Below are positions 1 through 8,485 of a DNA stretch of 64,000 nt, one piece after another. The translations under genes were made by a program, and so were the position numbers. The first letter of the stretch is position 1, and every line of letters starts with the position of its first letter. Under the pieces are notes generated by a model. The model was not told where the DNA came from. It worked only from the letters and a program-made list of their open reading frames with translations, and did no database searches. This DNA is from Variovorax sp. CF079 (GTDB lineage Bacteria; Pseudomonadota; Gammaproteobacteria; Burkholderiales; Burkholderiaceae_C), in the NCBI RefSeq assembly GCF_900101545.1, contig NZ_FMZU01000006.1, forward strand, positions 1 through 64,000, read 5' to 3'.

Positions 1-101
1 TGATCAACCCGATCGCCATGGAAGAAGGCCTGCGCTTCGCGATCCGCGAAGGCGGCCGCACCGTGGGCTCGGGCGTGGTGGCGAAGATCCTCGACATCTG
101 A
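1..101 (+). CDS. tuf: Elongation factor Tu, C-terminal end (partial)
   Basis: This is the last 32 codons of EF-Tu, the GTPase that delivers aminoacyl-tRNA to the ribosome. The reading frame starts at base 3 and stops at TGA 99-101. The visible tail matches the conserved C-terminal beta-barrel of EF-Tu: the [18 protein letters not shown] stretch followed by the end AKILDI is nearly invariant in proteobacteria. The gene begins outside the window. rpsJ follows after 23 bases, the usual end of the str operon (rpsL-rpsG-fusA-tuf) running into rpsJ. Confidence 0.95.
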   Translation, partial: INPIAMEEGLRFAIREGGRTVGSGVVAKILDI

Positions 102-124
102 TTCGAGCGCACAAAGGAATCACC

Positions 125-439
125 ATGGCCACCAAGCAAAAAATCCGCATCCGCCTGAAGGCGTTCGACTACAAGCTGATCGACCAGTCGGCCGCCGAGA
201 TCGTGGACACCGCCAAGCGCACCGGCGCGATCGTCAAGGGCCCCGTGCCCCTGCCGACCCGCATGAAGCGTTTCGACATCCTGCGTTCGCCGCACGTCAA
301 CAAGACGAGCCGCGACCAGTTCGAGATCCGCACGCACCAGCGCCTGATGGACATCGTCGACCCGACCGACAAGACCGTGGACGCGCTGATGAAGCTCGAC
401 CTGCCGGCCGGCGTGGACGTCGAGATCAAGCTTCAATAA
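125..439 (+). CDS. rpsJ: 30S ribosomal protein S10
   Basis: S10 (104 aa, normal length) sits in the 30S head and also binds NusB in antitermination. The N-terminal [17 protein letters not shown] block, the central [19 protein letters not shown] loop and the C-terminal DVEIKL end are family hallmarks. The start ATG has AAAGGAAT upstream. It is co-directional with tuf. Unusually it is followed at once by a strong terminator, and not by rplC, so here S10 ends the upstream transcription unit. Confidence 0.98.
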   Translation: MATKQKIRIRLKAFDYKLIDQSAAEIVDTAKRTGAIVKGPVPLPTRMKRFDILRSPHVNKTSRDQFEIRTHQRLMDIVDPTDKTVDALMKLDLPAGVDVEIKLQ

Positions 440-461
440 GAAACTTCGGTTACTTCACAAG

Positions 462-498
462 AGCCCGCCCGCAGAAATGCCGGCGGGCTTTGTTTTTT
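462..498 (+). terminator. Rho-independent terminator after rpsJ
   Basis: A 12-base stem with one C-C mismatch (462-473 against 478-489) closed by a GAAA tetraloop is followed by a T-rich run with a single interrupting G. It lies 22 bases after the rpsJ stop. It should end most transcription from the tuf-rpsJ unit, so rplC and the rest of the S10 block need another promoter. Confidence 0.9.
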
Positions 499-566
499 GA
501 CACTTGGCTGTGGCATTCTCCGGGGGGGCGGCGATTGGCCGGGACGTGAACGCTCAGAGGGCGAAG

Positions 567-2159
567 ATGAAGACTAGAACATGGCTCTTGCGGGCCTTTG
601 CGGTGGCTGTCGCGGTGGTGCTTGGCGCATGTGGCGGCGGAGGCGGGGGCGGCGGCGGTTTTCCGATCGCGGGACTGCCGGGCGCGACGACCGTCACGCT
701 GAACGGCACCGTTACTTTCGATTCGGTGCCGAATGCGACAGGGACGCTGAACTATTCGGCCATCGCGATCAAGCCGGTTCGTGGCGCTGTGGTCGAAGTC
801 GTCAACGGCGCGTCGGCGGTAGTGGCGACGGCGAGCACCGACGCCAGCGGCGCCTATTCCGTTTCCGTGCCTTCCAACACAACCGTCGTGGTGCGGGTCA
901 AGGCCCAGATGCTGCAAACCGGCTCGGGCGCGAGCTGGGACGTCACAGTCCGCGACAACACCCAGTCCGACGCGATCTACGCGATGGAAACGCCCGCGTT
1001 TCCCACCGGCGTGGTGGCCACGCTCACGCGCGACGTCCATGCGCCCTCCGGCTGGGACGGCGCAAGCTACGCATCGACCCGCGTCGGCGGGCCGTTCGCG
1101 CTGCTCGACACGATCTATACGACTCAGGCCAAAGTTCTCTCGGTGGCGCCGGGCACTGCCTTCCCGCTGCTGCGCGTGTTCTGGAGCGTCAACAACGTAC
1201 CGGCGTCGGGCAATCTGGCGCTGGGGCAGATCGGAACGACCTTCTTCACCAACAGGAGCACGGGCCGCGCCATCTACGTGCTGGGCAAGGAGAATGTCGA
1301 TACCGACGAATACGACGCCCCCGTCGTGGCACACGAGTGGGGGCACTACTACCAGTCGGCCTTCAGCCGCGACGACTCGCCGGGCGGCAGCCATTCCCTG
1401 AGCGAGCTGCTCGACCGGCGGCTGGCGTTTTCGGAAGGCTGGGGCAATGCCTGGTCAGGCATCGCGCTGGGACGCAGCAACTACACGGATTCCACCGGCC
1501 CGGGCCAGGCGCAGGGGGGCAACCTCAACCTGGCCGCAGGTGCGCCGTCCAATCCAGGCTGGTTCCGCGAGGCGTCGATCCATTCGATCCTTTGGAACCT
1601 CAACAACCAGGTCGGCTTCAAGCCGATTCATGACACCCTGACCGCCACATCGTTCAAGAACGGCGTCGCGGTTACCTCTATTCATCCGTTCACTGCCGCC
1701 TTCAATTCTGCGGCGCCAGGCAGCGTCGGAGCCTTGAACGCATTGCTCGCCGGTCAGAGTATCAATGCGGCCTCGAACGATCCTTTCGGGGTGCAGGAAA
1801 CGAACGGCAGCACCGTCGTTGGACTCCAGAGTTTTGCCTTGCCTATGTACAAAGCGGCCACTGTTGGGGGCGCCACGTCTGCTTGCGTGACCAACCAGGC
1901 GGGGGCGGGCAACAAGCTGGGCAGCTACGTCTACCTGCGGTTTACCGCCCCAGCGGGCAATCACCCGATCACGGTTACAGGGCCTCCCGCCGCGGATCCG
2001 GATTTCGTCGTTTACGCGGGACGCCAAATCGCCGAGGCCGACGGCCTAGGTGCGAGCGAAACCGCCACTGTCAGCCTGCCCGGTGGCGAGGCCGTTTTGG
2101 TCTTGAACGACTTCAACAACTCGTCGTCGAACACATGCTTCACTGTCACCATCAATTGA
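567..2159 (+). CDS. Putative lipoprotein zinc metalloprotease (HEWGH)
   Basis: This protein of about 530 aa is not assigned to a named family. The start at 567 is chosen because GAGGGCG lies just upstream and the product then opens with a clean lipoprotein signal: positive MKTR, a hydrophobic core, and the lipobox LGAC followed by a run of glycines. Residues about 40-120 look like an Ig-like or carboxypeptidase-regulatory beta fold. The catalytic motif HEWGH is at residues 256-260. A Glu in SEGWGNAW (residue 290) is a likely third zinc ligand, the gluzincin arrangement. The C-terminal ~100 residues, ending in FTVTIN, resemble a pre-peptidase C-terminal beta domain. It should be an outer-membrane or periplasmic protease. 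The substrate is unknown. It lies between rpsJ and rplC, an unusual place. Confidence 0.7.
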   Translation: MKTRTWLLRAFAVAVAVVLGACGGGGGGGGGFPIAGLPGATTVTLNGTVTFDSVPNATGTLNYSAIAIKPVRGAVVEVVNGASAVVATASTDASGAYSVSVPSNTTVVVRVKAQMLQTGSGASWDVTVRDNTQSDAIYAMETPAFPTGVVATLTRDVHAPSGWDGASYASTRVGGPFALLDTIYTTQAKVLSVAPGTAFPLLRVFWSVNNVPASGNLALGQIGTTFFTNRSTGRAIYVLGKENVDTDEYDAPVVAHEWGHYYQSAFSRDDSPGGSHSLSELLDRRLAFSEGWGNAWSGIALGRSNYTDSTGPGQAQGGNLNLAAGAPSNPGWFREASIHSILWNLNNQVGFKPIHDTLTATSFKNGVAVTSIHPFTAAFNSAAPGSVGALNALLAGQSINAASNDPFGVQETNGSTVVGLQSFALPMYKAATVGGATSACVTNQAGAGNKLGSYVYLRFTAPAGNHPITVTGPPAADPDFVVYAGRQIAEADGLGASETATVSLPGGEAVLVLNDFNNSSSNTCFTVTIN

Positions 2160-2170
2160 GGAGCGCATCC

Positions 2171-2680
2171 ATGCGTGCATATCGCAGCTTGGCAGCCATC
2201 GTCGTCGCGTCGCTGGCGATGGGCGTGTCCTTGCAAGCCTGCGCCGACAGCAAGCCGGAGCGCAGTGCGCCCAAGATGACCGCGGCGCCGGCAAAGTCGA
2301 ACGGCTCCGGCGTTTCCGTCCAGTACCGCGTCGACGGCACGCCGCAGGCCGGGAGTGCGGTTTCCGTCGTGCTGAGCTTCGACGGCATCACCGATCCCGC
2401 CGGTGCCTCGGTCCGCCTGACGGCCGAAGGGGGGCTCTCGCTGGTCGGCGCCGGAGGAACGCAGGCGCTGCCGGCCGGCCAGGCGACGACATTGACGGTC
2501 CAAGTCGTGCCTGGCGCCGAAGGCGTCGGCTATCTCCATGTGTTTACGACCCAGCGCGGCGCCACCAGCGCCACCTCGGTCCCCGTGCAGGTGGGCAAGG
2601 CCGCTTCCGCCATGCCCGCGAGCGACACGCTCAAGCAGACGCCGGACGGCGACAAGATCCGGTCGATGCCGGTGAAATAG
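2171..2680 (+). CDS. Small putative lipoprotein, unknown function
   Basis: This is a 169-aa product of unrecognised family. The N-terminus MRAYRSLAAIVVASLAMGVSL is a signal peptide and the following QAC suggests lipidation at Cys 23 or so, although Gln at -2 is not ideal for a lipobox. The central part (residues about 50-135) is Ser/Thr/Val-rich with beta-strand character, like a small Ig-like or bacterial adhesin-type domain. It starts 11 bases after the metalloprotease stop with GAGG upstream, so the two are almost certainly co-transcribed. It may be an accessory protein, chaperone or substrate of the protease; this is inference from adjacency only. Confidence 0.6.
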   Translation: MRAYRSLAAIVVASLAMGVSLQACADSKPERSAPKMTAAPAKSNGSGVSVQYRVDGTPQAGSAVSVVLSFDGITDPAGASVRLTAEGGLSLVGAGGTQALPAGQATTLTVQVVPGAEGVGYLHVFTTQRGATSATSVPVQVGKAASAMPASDTLKQTPDGDKIRSMPVK

Positions 2681-2708
2681 GGCGCGCTGCGCGATTCCAT
2701 TCGGCCGC

Positions 2709-2738
2709 TTGCTCTTGCGGCCGTCCGCGGGCTATAAT
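2709..2738 (+). promoter_or_regulatory. Sigma-70 promoter for the rplC operon
   Basis: A perfect TATAAT -10 box lies at 2733-2738, with TTGCTC at 2709-2714 as the -35 box and an 18-base spacer. It sits about 125 bases upstream of rplC and downstream of the terminator after rpsJ, so it is the obvious source of ribosomal operon transcription. The -35 box falls in the loop of a 7-bp inverted repeat (2702-2708 with 2717-2723), which could be incidental. The ~120-base leader could hold autogenous control by a ribosomal protein, but no known L4-type leader structure is recognisable. Confidence 0.7.
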
Positions 2739-2862
2739 ATTTGGCTCTGCCTAACTTGCGCCTTTTGGGTGTTCGTTGCGCAGAGCTTTATTAACCTTCT
2801 TCCGCATACCAAACGCTGTCGCCAATTGAAGTGGCAGCGGCGGGAGTTTTGGAGAAAAACCA

Positions 2863-3543
2863 ATGAGTCTGAGCAACTCCCTCGGGTTGCTGGGCCGCAA
2901 GGTGGGGATGATGCGTCTCTTCACCGATGACGGGGATGCAGTTCCTGTCACGGTGGTGGATGTGTCCAACAACCGCGTGACCCAGATCAAAACCCAAGAG
3001 ACCGATGGCTACGTCGCACTGCAAGTGACGTTCGGCTCGCGCAAGGCATCGCGCGTCACCAAGCCCGAAGCAGGTCACCTCGCCAAGGCTGGCGTCGAAG
3101 CCGGCGAAATCATTCAGGAATTCCGCGTGACGGCCGATACGGCAGGTCAGCACAAGGCCGGCGGCGTGATTGCCGCGACCAGCGTGTTCGCGGTGGGCCA
3201 GAAGGTCGACGTGCAAGGCACCTCGATCGGCAAGGGTTACGCCGGCACCATCAAGCGCCACAACATGAGCTCGCAGCGGGCGTCGCACGGCAACAGCCGT
3301 TCGCACAACGTCCCCGGCTCCATCGGCATGGCGCAGGATCCGGGCCGCGTGTTCCCGGGCAAGCGCATGACGGGCCACCTCGGCGACGTCACCGTGACGA
3401 CCCAGAACCTCGACGTCATCCGTATCGACGAAGCACGCCAGCTGCTTCTGATCAAGGGCGCGATCCCGGGCTCCAAGGGTGGCTTCGTCACCGTGCGTCC
3501 GGCCGTCAAGGCCAAGCCGCAAGCGGCTGAAGGAGCGAAGTAA
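2863..3543 (+). CDS. rplC: 50S ribosomal protein L3
   Basis: L3 (226 aa) is an early assembly protein whose long loop reaches the peptidyl transferase centre. The N-terminus ([15 protein letters not shown]) and the loop region with [15 protein letters not shown] and [15 protein letters not shown] are diagnostic, including the Gln-containing MAQDPG segment that PrmB methylates in E. coli. The ATG has GGAG upstream. It is the first gene of the promoter-distal ribosomal unit. It abuts rplD with no gap (TAA then ATG), which indicates translational coupling. Confidence 0.98.
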   Translation: MSLSNSLGLLGRKVGMMRLFTDDGDAVPVTVVDVSNNRVTQIKTQETDGYVALQVTFGSRKASRVTKPEAGHLAKAGVEAGEIIQEFRVTADTAGQHKAGGVIAATSVFAVGQKVDVQGTSIGKGYAGTIKRHNMSSQRASHGNSRSHNVPGSIGMAQDPGRVFPGKRMTGHLGDVTVTTQNLDVIRIDEARQLLLIKGAIPGSKGGFVTVRPAVKAKPQAAEGAK

Positions 3544-4164
3544 ATGCAACTCGAACTCCTGAACGAACAAGGCCAGGCCGCGTCGAAGTACGACGCCCCC
3601 GAGACCGTGTTCGGCCGTGACTACAACGAAGACCTGGTTCACCAGATCGTCGTCGCATTCCAGGCCAACGCACGCCAAGGCACGCGCGCCCAGAAGGACC
3701 GCGAACAGGTCAAGCACTCGACCAAGAAGCCTTTCAAGCAAAAGGGAACGGGCCGTGCCCGTGCCGGTATGACTTCCTCGCCGCTGTGGCGCGGGGGCGG
3801 CCGCATTTTCCCGAACATGCCCGACGAAAACTTCTCGCAGAAGATCAACAAGAAGATGTACCGCGCCGGCATGGCCTCCATCTTCTCGCAGCTCGCTCGC
3901 GAAGGCCGTCTGGCCGTGGTCGATTCGATCAAGGTCGACTCGCCCAAGACCAAGGCGCTGGCCGCCAAGTTCAAGGCGATGAATCTCGAGTCCGTGCTCG
4001 TGATCGCCGAGGAAGTCGACGAGAACCTGTACCTGGCCTCGCGCAACCTGGTGAACGTGCTCGTCGTCGAGCCGCGTTACGCCGATCCGGTGTCGCTGGT
4101 CCACTACAAGAAGGTGCTGGTCACCAAGGGCGCCGTCGACAAGCTCAAGGAGATGTTCGCATGA
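3544..4164 (+). CDS. rplD: 50S ribosomal protein L4
   Basis: L4 (206 aa) lines the peptide exit tunnel, and in E. coli represses the S10 operon. The basic tunnel loop with [14 protein letters not shown] and [12 protein letters not shown] is plain. The ATG directly follows the rplC stop, and the gene ends in an ATGA overlap with rplW. The classical L4 target, a leader upstream of rpsJ, cannot work for this block in the usual way because rpsJ is a separate unit here. Confidence 0.98.
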   Translation: MQLELLNEQGQAASKYDAPETVFGRDYNEDLVHQIVVAFQANARQGTRAQKDREQVKHSTKKPFKQKGTGRARAGMTSSPLWRGGGRIFPNMPDENFSQKINKKMYRAGMASIFSQLAREGRLAVVDSIKVDSPKTKALAAKFKAMNLESVLVIAEEVDENLYLASRNLVNVLVVEPRYADPVSLVHYKKVLVTKGAVDKLKEMFA

Positions 4165-4496
4165 GCCGCATGAACCCGACTCCGCAGCAGCGTCAGTTCG
4201 ACGAAGGTCGTCTGATGAGCGTTCTGGTCGCCCCGATCGTGTCCGAAAAGGCCACGATGGTCGGCGAGAAGTCGAACGCAGTCACTTTCAAGGTGTTGCA
4301 GGACGCCACCAAGCCCGAGATCAAGGCCGCCGTCGAACTGATGTTCAAGGTCCAAGTCCAGGGCGTGTCGGTGCTCAATACCAAGGGCAAGACCAAGCGC
4401 TTCGGCAAGTCCGTCGGCCGCCGCGACAACGTTCGCAAGGCCTATGTGACGCTGAAGGCCGGTCAAGAGCTCAATCTCGTTGGGGAAGGCGCTTAA
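4161..4496 (+). CDS. rplW: 50S ribosomal protein L23
   Basis: L23 (111 aa from the coupled ATG) sits at the tunnel exit and docks trigger factor and SRP. Recognised by [13 protein letters not shown], the [16 protein letters not shown] segment and the [13 protein letters not shown] end. The start at 4161 overlaps the rplD stop in ATGA and adds about 18 residues ([18 protein letters not shown]) before the conserved core. A second in-frame ATG at 4215 would give a length closer to other bacteria, so the N-terminus is not certain. Confidence 0.95.
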   Translation: MSRMNPTPQQRQFDEGRLMSVLVAPIVSEKATMVGEKSNAVTFKVLQDATKPEIKAAVELMFKVQVQGVSVLNTKGKTKRFGKSVGRRDNVRKAYVTLKAGQELNLVGEGA

Positions 4497-4498
4497 TC

Positions 4499-5323
4499 AT
4501 GGCCGTCATCAAGATGAAACCCACTTCGCCGGGCCAGCGCGGCGCGGTGAAGATCTCGCGGGACCACCTCTACAAGGGTGCGCCGCACGCTGCCCTGCTG
4601 GAACCCCAGTTCCAAAAGGCCGGCCGCAACAACAACGGTCACATCACGACCCGTCACAAGGGTGGTGGCCACAAGCACCACTACCGCGTGGTGGACTTCG
4701 TGCGCAACAAGGACGGCATCCCGGCCAAGGTCGAACGCATCGAGTACGACCCGAACCGCACCGCCCACATCGCGCTCGTGTGCTACGCCGATGGCGAGCG
4801 CCGCTACATCATCGCCCCGCGCGGCCTGGAAGCCGGTGCAACGCTGTTGAGCGGTGCGGAAGCCCCGATCCGCGCCGGCAACACGCTGCCGATCCGCAAC
4901 ATTCCCGTGGGTTCGACGATCCACTGCATCGAACTGCAGCCCGGCAAGGGCGCGCAGATCGCCCGTTCGGCCGGTACCTCGGCCACGCTGCTGGCCCGCG
5001 AAGGCGTCTACGCCCAGGTCCGCATGCGCTCGGGTGAAGTTCGCCGCGTGCACGTCGAGTGCCGCGCGACCATCGGTGAAGTCGCCAACGAAGAACACAG
5101 CCTGCGCCAGCTCGGCAAGGCCGGTGTGAAGCGCTGGATGGGTATCCGCCCGACCGTTCGCGGCGTGGTGATGAACCCGGTCGACCACCCGCACGGCGGC
5201 GGCGAAGGCAAGACCGGCGAAGGCCGTCATCCTGTCGATCCGTGGGGCAATCTCACCAAGGGTTATCGCACCCGCAACAACAAGCGCACGCAGGTCTTCA
5301 TCGTGTCGCGTCGCAAGAAGTAA
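4499..5323 (+). CDS. rplB: 50S ribosomal protein L2
   Basis: L2 (274 aa) is required for subunit joining and peptidyl transferase activity. The conserved end [20 protein letters not shown] includes the functionally important histidine of the HPHGGGEG loop. The N-terminal segment with [22 protein letters not shown] is equally characteristic. It starts 2 bases after the rplW stop, with GGGGAAGG as the ribosome binding site inside rplW. Confidence 0.98.
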   Translation: MAVIKMKPTSPGQRGAVKISRDHLYKGAPHAALLEPQFQKAGRNNNGHITTRHKGGGHKHHYRVVDFVRNKDGIPAKVERIEYDPNRTAHIALVCYADGERRYIIAPRGLEAGATLLSGAEAPIRAGNTLPIRNIPVGSTIHCIELQPGKGAQIARSAGTSATLLAREGVYAQVRMRSGEVRRVHVECRATIGEVANEEHSLRQLGKAGVKRWMGIRPTVRGVVMNPVDHPHGGGEGKTGEGRHPVDPWGNLTKGYRTRNNKRTQVFIVSRRKK

Positions 5324-5334
5324 GGGACAGCACA

Positions 5335-5613
5335 ATGACTCGCTCTCTCAAAAAGGGTCCGTTCGTCGACCACCACCTGGTGGCCAAGGCCGACAAGGCC
5401 GTGACGACCAAGGACAAGAAGCCGATCAAGACCTGGTCGCGCCGCTCGATGGTCTTGCCCGAGTTCATCGGCCTGACCATTGCCGTGCACAACGGCAAGC
5501 AGCACGTGCCTGTCTATATCACCGACCAGATGGTCGGCCACAAGCTCGGCGAATTTGCGCTCACGCGCACGTTCAAGGGGCACCCCGCGGACAAGAAAGT
5601 CCAGAAGAAGTAA
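5335..5613 (+). CDS. rpsS: 30S ribosomal protein S19
   Basis: S19 (92 aa, the usual length) binds the 16S 3' domain with S13. The start ATG at 5335 follows AGGGACAG and gives the canonical [16 protein letters not shown]-terminus. [22 protein letters not shown] and the [12 protein letters not shown] segment are conserved. An open frame extends 31 codons upstream into rplB but is not needed. Eleven bases separate it from rplB and nine from rplV. Confidence 0.98.
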   Translation: MTRSLKKGPFVDHHLVAKADKAVTTKDKKPIKTWSRRSMVLPEFIGLTIAVHNGKQHVPVYITDQMVGHKLGEFALTRTFKGHPADKKVQKK

Positions 5614-5622
5614 GGAACGACC

Positions 5623-5955
5623 ATGTCTGAAACACGTGCAGTCCTCCGCGGCGTCCGCCTTTCGGTCGACAAGGGCCGTCTGGTCGCCGACCTGATCCGC
5701 GGCAAGAAGGTCGATCAAGCGCTCAACATCCTGCAGTTCACGCAGAAGAAGGCCGCTGTGATCGTCAAGAAGGTGCTCGAGTCGGCCATCGCCAACGCCG
5801 AGCACAACGACGGTGCCGACATCGACGAACTGAAGGTCAAGACCATCTACGTCGAACAGGGCGCCACGCTCAAGCGCTTCACCGCGCGCGCCAAGGGTCG
5901 CGGCAATCGCATCAGCAAGCCGACGTGCCATGTGTACGTGACGGTCGGCAACTAA
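5623..5955 (+). CDS. rplV: 50S ribosomal protein L22
   Basis: L22 (110 aa, standard) extends a hairpin into the exit tunnel and is a macrolide-resistance locus when altered. The [26 protein letters not shown] helix and the hairpin with [18 protein letters not shown] are diagnostic. No deletion or insertion is seen in the hairpin. AAGGAACG precedes the ATG. It lies in the expected operon place between rpsS and rpsC. Confidence 0.98.
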   Translation: MSETRAVLRGVRLSVDKGRLVADLIRGKKVDQALNILQFTQKKAAVIVKKVLESAIANAEHNDGADIDELKVKTIYVEQGATLKRFTARAKGRGNRISKPTCHVYVTVGN

Positions 5956-5970
5956 GAGGCTGGAAGAAAT

Positions 5971-6897
5971 ATGGGACAGAAAATCCACCCCACCGGCTTC
6001 CGCCTCGCGGTCAGCCGTAACTGGTCCAGCCGCTGGTACGCAAGCAACCGCGACTTCGCGGGCATGCTGGCCGAAGACATCAAGGTGCGCGAGTACCTGA
6101 AGAAGAAGCTCAAGAACGCGTCCGTGTCGCGCGTGCTGATCGAGCGTCCCGCCAAGAACGCACGCATCACGATCTACTCGGCACGTCCGGGCGTCGTGAT
6201 CGGCAAGAAGGGCGAGGACATCGAAAACCTCAAGCGCGAACTCGGCAAGCAACTGGGCGTGCCGGTCGCAGTGAACATCGAAGAAGTGCGCAAGCCCGAA
6301 ATCGATGCGCAGCTGATCGCCGACAGCATCACGCAGCAGCTCGAGAAGCGGATCATGTTCCGCCGCGCCATGAAGCGCGCCATGCAGAACGCCATGCGTC
6401 TGGGTGCCCAGGGCATCAAGATCATGTCGGCCGGCCGCCTGAACGGCATCGAAATCGCCCGCACCGAGTGGTACCGCGAAGGCCGCGTGCCGCTTCACAC
6501 GCTGCGCGCCGACATCGACTACGGCACCTCGGAAGCCAAGACCACCTACGGCGTCATCGGCGTCAAGGTCTGGGTCTACAAGGGCGATACGCTGGGTCGT
6601 AACGACCTGCCGGCCGTCGAAACGCCGCGTCCCGAAGAAGAGCGCCGCCCGCGTGGCCCGCGCCGCGATGGCCGCCCCGGTGGCGACCGTCCCGGTTCCG
6701 ACCGCCGCGGCCCCGGCCCGCGCGCCGGTGCCCGTGGTCCGATCGGCGGCAACGTCGCTCCGGCCGACGGCAGCGACAAGCCCGCAGAAGCCACTGGTGG
6801 TGCCCCGGCAGCACCGGGTGCAGACTCGAAACCCGCCGTTAAGCGCGTGCGCAAGCCCGCGCCAGCTGCAGCAGCTGACGGTGCCAAGAACGAGTGA
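5971..6897 (+). CDS. rpsC: 30S ribosomal protein S3 with long disordered tail
   Basis: S3 (308 aa) forms the mRNA entry pore with S4 and S5. Residues 1 to about 210 are the normal protein: [12 protein letters not shown] start, the KH domain with [13 protein letters not shown], and the C-terminal domain with [24 protein letters not shown]. From about residue 215 an extra ~95-residue tail follows, first Arg/Gly/Pro-rich ([18 protein letters not shown] type) and then Ala/Pro/Lys-rich. E. coli S3 has 233 residues, so most of this tail is absent there. Such tails occur in betaproteobacteria, but this one is long. It probably contacts RNA. Confidence 0.97.
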   Translation: MGQKIHPTGFRLAVSRNWSSRWYASNRDFAGMLAEDIKVREYLKKKLKNASVSRVLIERPAKNARITIYSARPGVVIGKKGEDIENLKRELGKQLGVPVAVNIEEVRKPEIDAQLIADSITQQLEKRIMFRRAMKRAMQNAMRLGAQGIKIMSAGRLNGIEIARTEWYREGRVPLHTLRADIDYGTSEAKTTYGVIGVKVWVYKGDTLGRNDLPAVETPRPEEERRPRGPRRDGRPGGDRPGSDRRGPGPRAGARGPIGGNVAPADGSDKPAEATGGAPAAPGADSKPAVKRVRKPAPAAAADGAKNE

Positions 6898-6925
6898 TCG
6901 TTCTTAGATCCACGGAGTAACAAAC

Positions 6926-7342
6926 ATGCTGCAACCTGCACGCAGAAAGTTCCGCAAGGAACAAAAGGGCCGCAACACCGGCATCGCGACCCGCGGCAAC
7001 GCGGTGTCCTTCGGTGACTTCGGCCTGAAGTCGATCGACCGCGGCCGCCTGACGGCGCGCCAGATCGAAGCCGCTCGTCGCGCGATCTCGCGCCACGTCA
7101 AGCGCGGTGGCCGCATCTGGATTCGCGTGTTCCCCGACAAGCCGATCTCCCACAAGCCCGCCGAAGTGCGGATGGGTAACGGCAAGGGCAACCCCGAGTA
7201 CTACGTCGCCGAAATCCAGCCTGGCAAGGTGATCTACGAGATCGTCGGCGTGCCCGAAGAACTCGCCCGCGAAGCGTTCCGCCTGGCTGCCGCCAAGCTG
7301 CCGCTGCGCACCACCTTCGTCGCGCGCCAGCTCGGCGCCTGA
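6926..7342 (+). CDS. rplP: 50S ribosomal protein L16
   Basis: L16 (138 aa) shapes the A-site tRNA corridor. The start [17 protein letters not shown], the middle [20 protein letters not shown] and the [20 protein letters not shown] stretch are conserved, including the Arg that YcfD hydroxylates in E. coli. GGAG lies upstream of the ATG. It is separated by 28 bases from rpsC and 15 from rpmC. Confidence 0.98.
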   Translation: MLQPARRKFRKEQKGRNTGIATRGNAVSFGDFGLKSIDRGRLTARQIEAARRAISRHVKRGGRIWIRVFPDKPISHKPAEVRMGNGKGNPEYYVAEIQPGKVIYEIVGVPEELAREAFRLAAAKLPLRTTFVARQLGA

Positions 7343-7357
7343 TCGAGGAGAACACTG

Positions 7358-7615
7358 ATGGCAACACGTAAGAAGAAGGACGCCGCGGCCACGCCGGCCA
7401 AGGTGTCGAAGGCGCAAGCGCTGCGCGACAAGGACGTCGCCGGCCTGCAGACCGAAATCAAGGATCTGCAGAAGGCCCATTTCGGCCTGCGCATGCAGAA
7501 GGCTACGCAACAACTGTCGAACACGTCGACGCTGCGCGTCACGCGCCGCGACATCGCTCGTGCCAAGACCATTCTTGCGCAGAAGCAGCAGCAAGAAACT
7601 CAAGCCGCCAAGTAA
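7358..7615 (+). CDS. rpmC: 50S ribosomal protein L29, N-terminally extended
   Basis: L29 (85 aa here, usually 60-70) lies at the tunnel exit next to L23. The core is the two-helix hairpin with [18 protein letters not shown] and [12 protein letters not shown]. About 25 basic, Lys/Ala-rich residues ([16 protein letters not shown]...) precede it. The start is supported by GAGGAG just upstream at 7345-7350, so the extension is probably real and not a mis-called start. It ends nine bases before rpsQ. Confidence 0.95.
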   Translation: MATRKKKDAAATPAKVSKAQALRDKDVAGLQTEIKDLQKAHFGLRMQKATQQLSNTSTLRVTRRDIARAKTILAQKQQQETQAAK

Positions 7616-7624
7616 GGAGTGAAC

Positions 7625-7894
7625 ATGACGGAAGCTAAAAAATCCCTCAAGCGCACCTTGATCGGCAAGGTGGTCAGCGACAAGCGCGAGAAGACCGTGA
7701 CCGTGCTGGTCGAGCGTCGTGTGAAGCACGAGCTCTACGGCAAGATCGTGGCCAAGACGAGCAAGTACCACGCCCACGACGAAAAGGGCGAGTACAAGAT
7801 GGGCGACACCATCGAGATCACCGAAAGCCGGCCGATCTCGAAGTCGAAGAACTGGGTCGTGACCCGCCTGGTCGAAAAGGCCGTGCTGGTCTGA
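7625..7894 (+). CDS. rpsQ: 30S ribosomal protein S17
   Basis: S17 (89 aa) is a primary 16S-binding OB-fold protein. Recognised by [44 protein letters not shown] and [11 protein letters not shown]. The ATG at 7625 is chosen over a GTG two codons upstream because the AAGGAG Shine-Dalgarno (7614-7619) overlaps the GTG and is well spaced for the ATG. It is the last gene of the operon; rplN and the spc genes are not next door. Confidence 0.97.
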   Translation: MTEAKKSLKRTLIGKVVSDKREKTVTVLVERRVKHELYGKIVAKTSKYHAHDEKGEYKMGDTIEITESRPISKSKNWVVTRLVEKAVLV

Positions 7895-7922
7895 TCCCCC
7901 GGCGATACAGCCAAAGCAAAAG

Positions 7923-7952
7923 CGGCCCACAATGTGGGCCGTTTTTCTTTTT
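7923..7952 (+). terminator. Rho-independent terminator after rpsQ
   Basis: A perfect 8-bp stem (CGGCCCAC/GTGGGCCG) with a 3-base loop is followed by TTTTTCTTTTTC. It ends the rplC-rpsQ transcription unit 28 bases after the rpsQ stop and just before the peroxiredoxin gene. Confidence 0.92.
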
Positions 7953-7966
7953 CAGGAGCAGTTCAG

Positions 7967-8473
7967 ATGATCAAAGTCGGCGACACCCTTCCTCCCGCGA
8001 CCCTGCAGGAATATTCCGAAGTCGAAGGCGAGGGTTGCAGCATCGGGCCGAATCCGGTCGACGTGGCCAAGGCGGCCGCAGGCAAGACCATCGCGCTGTT
8101 CGCGCTGCCCGGCGCTTTCACGCCGACCTGCTCGGCCAAGCACGTGCCGGGCTACGTGCAGCACTTCGAGGACTTCAAGGCCGCCGGCGTCGACGAGATC
8201 TGGTGCGTGAGCGTCAACGACGCCTTCGTCATGGGCGCCTGGGCGCGCGACCAGAAGACCGGCGCCAAGGTGCGCATGCTGGCCGACGGCAGCGCCGCCT
8301 TCGCGAATGCGACCGGCCTGACGCTGGACCTGACGGCGCGTGGCATGGGCGTGCGCAGCAACCGTTATTCGATGCTGGTGAAGGACGGCAAGGTGGCGAC
8401 GCTCAATGTCGAAGCGCCCGGCAAGTTCGAGGTCAGCGACGCCGACACGCTGCTCGCACAAGCACGCGGCTGA
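7967..8473 (+). CDS. Peroxiredoxin, Prx5 type
   Basis: This 168-aa cytoplasmic peroxiredoxin reduces peroxides with a peroxidatic cysteine, here C55 in PGAFTPTCSAKH, the signature of the Prx5/AhpE-like redoxin family. The supporting Thr and the later Arg in GVRSNRYSML are present. C77 (IWCVSVN) is conserved in many bacterial glutaredoxin-dependent members, but no glutaredoxin domain is fused. The start at 7967 follows TCAGGAGCAG. It lies right after the ribosomal terminator and ends convergent to the GNAT gene. Its promoter is not obvious, and some read-through from the ribosomal operon is possible. Confidence 0.93.
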   Translation: MIKVGDTLPPATLQEYSEVEGEGCSIGPNPVDVAKAAAGKTIALFALPGAFTPTCSAKHVPGYVQHFEDFKAAGVDEIWCVSVNDAFVMGAWARDQKTGAKVRMLADGSAAFANATGLTLDLTARGMGVRSNRYSMLVKDGKVATLNVEAPGKFEVSDADTLLAQARG

Positions 8474-8485
8474 GCGCTCGCGAGC

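Noticed and set aside
497..502. Perfect TTGACA -35 box just after the rpsJ terminator
   Set aside because: No -10-like sequence lies 16-18 bases downstream (GC-rich), so a promoter for the metalloprotease gene cannot be claimed here.
2702..2723. 7-bp perfect hairpin (CGGCCGC/GCGGCCG) before the rplC promoter
   Set aside because: No T-run follows and it overlaps the promoter, so it is not called as a terminator; short GC palindromes are common in this DNA.
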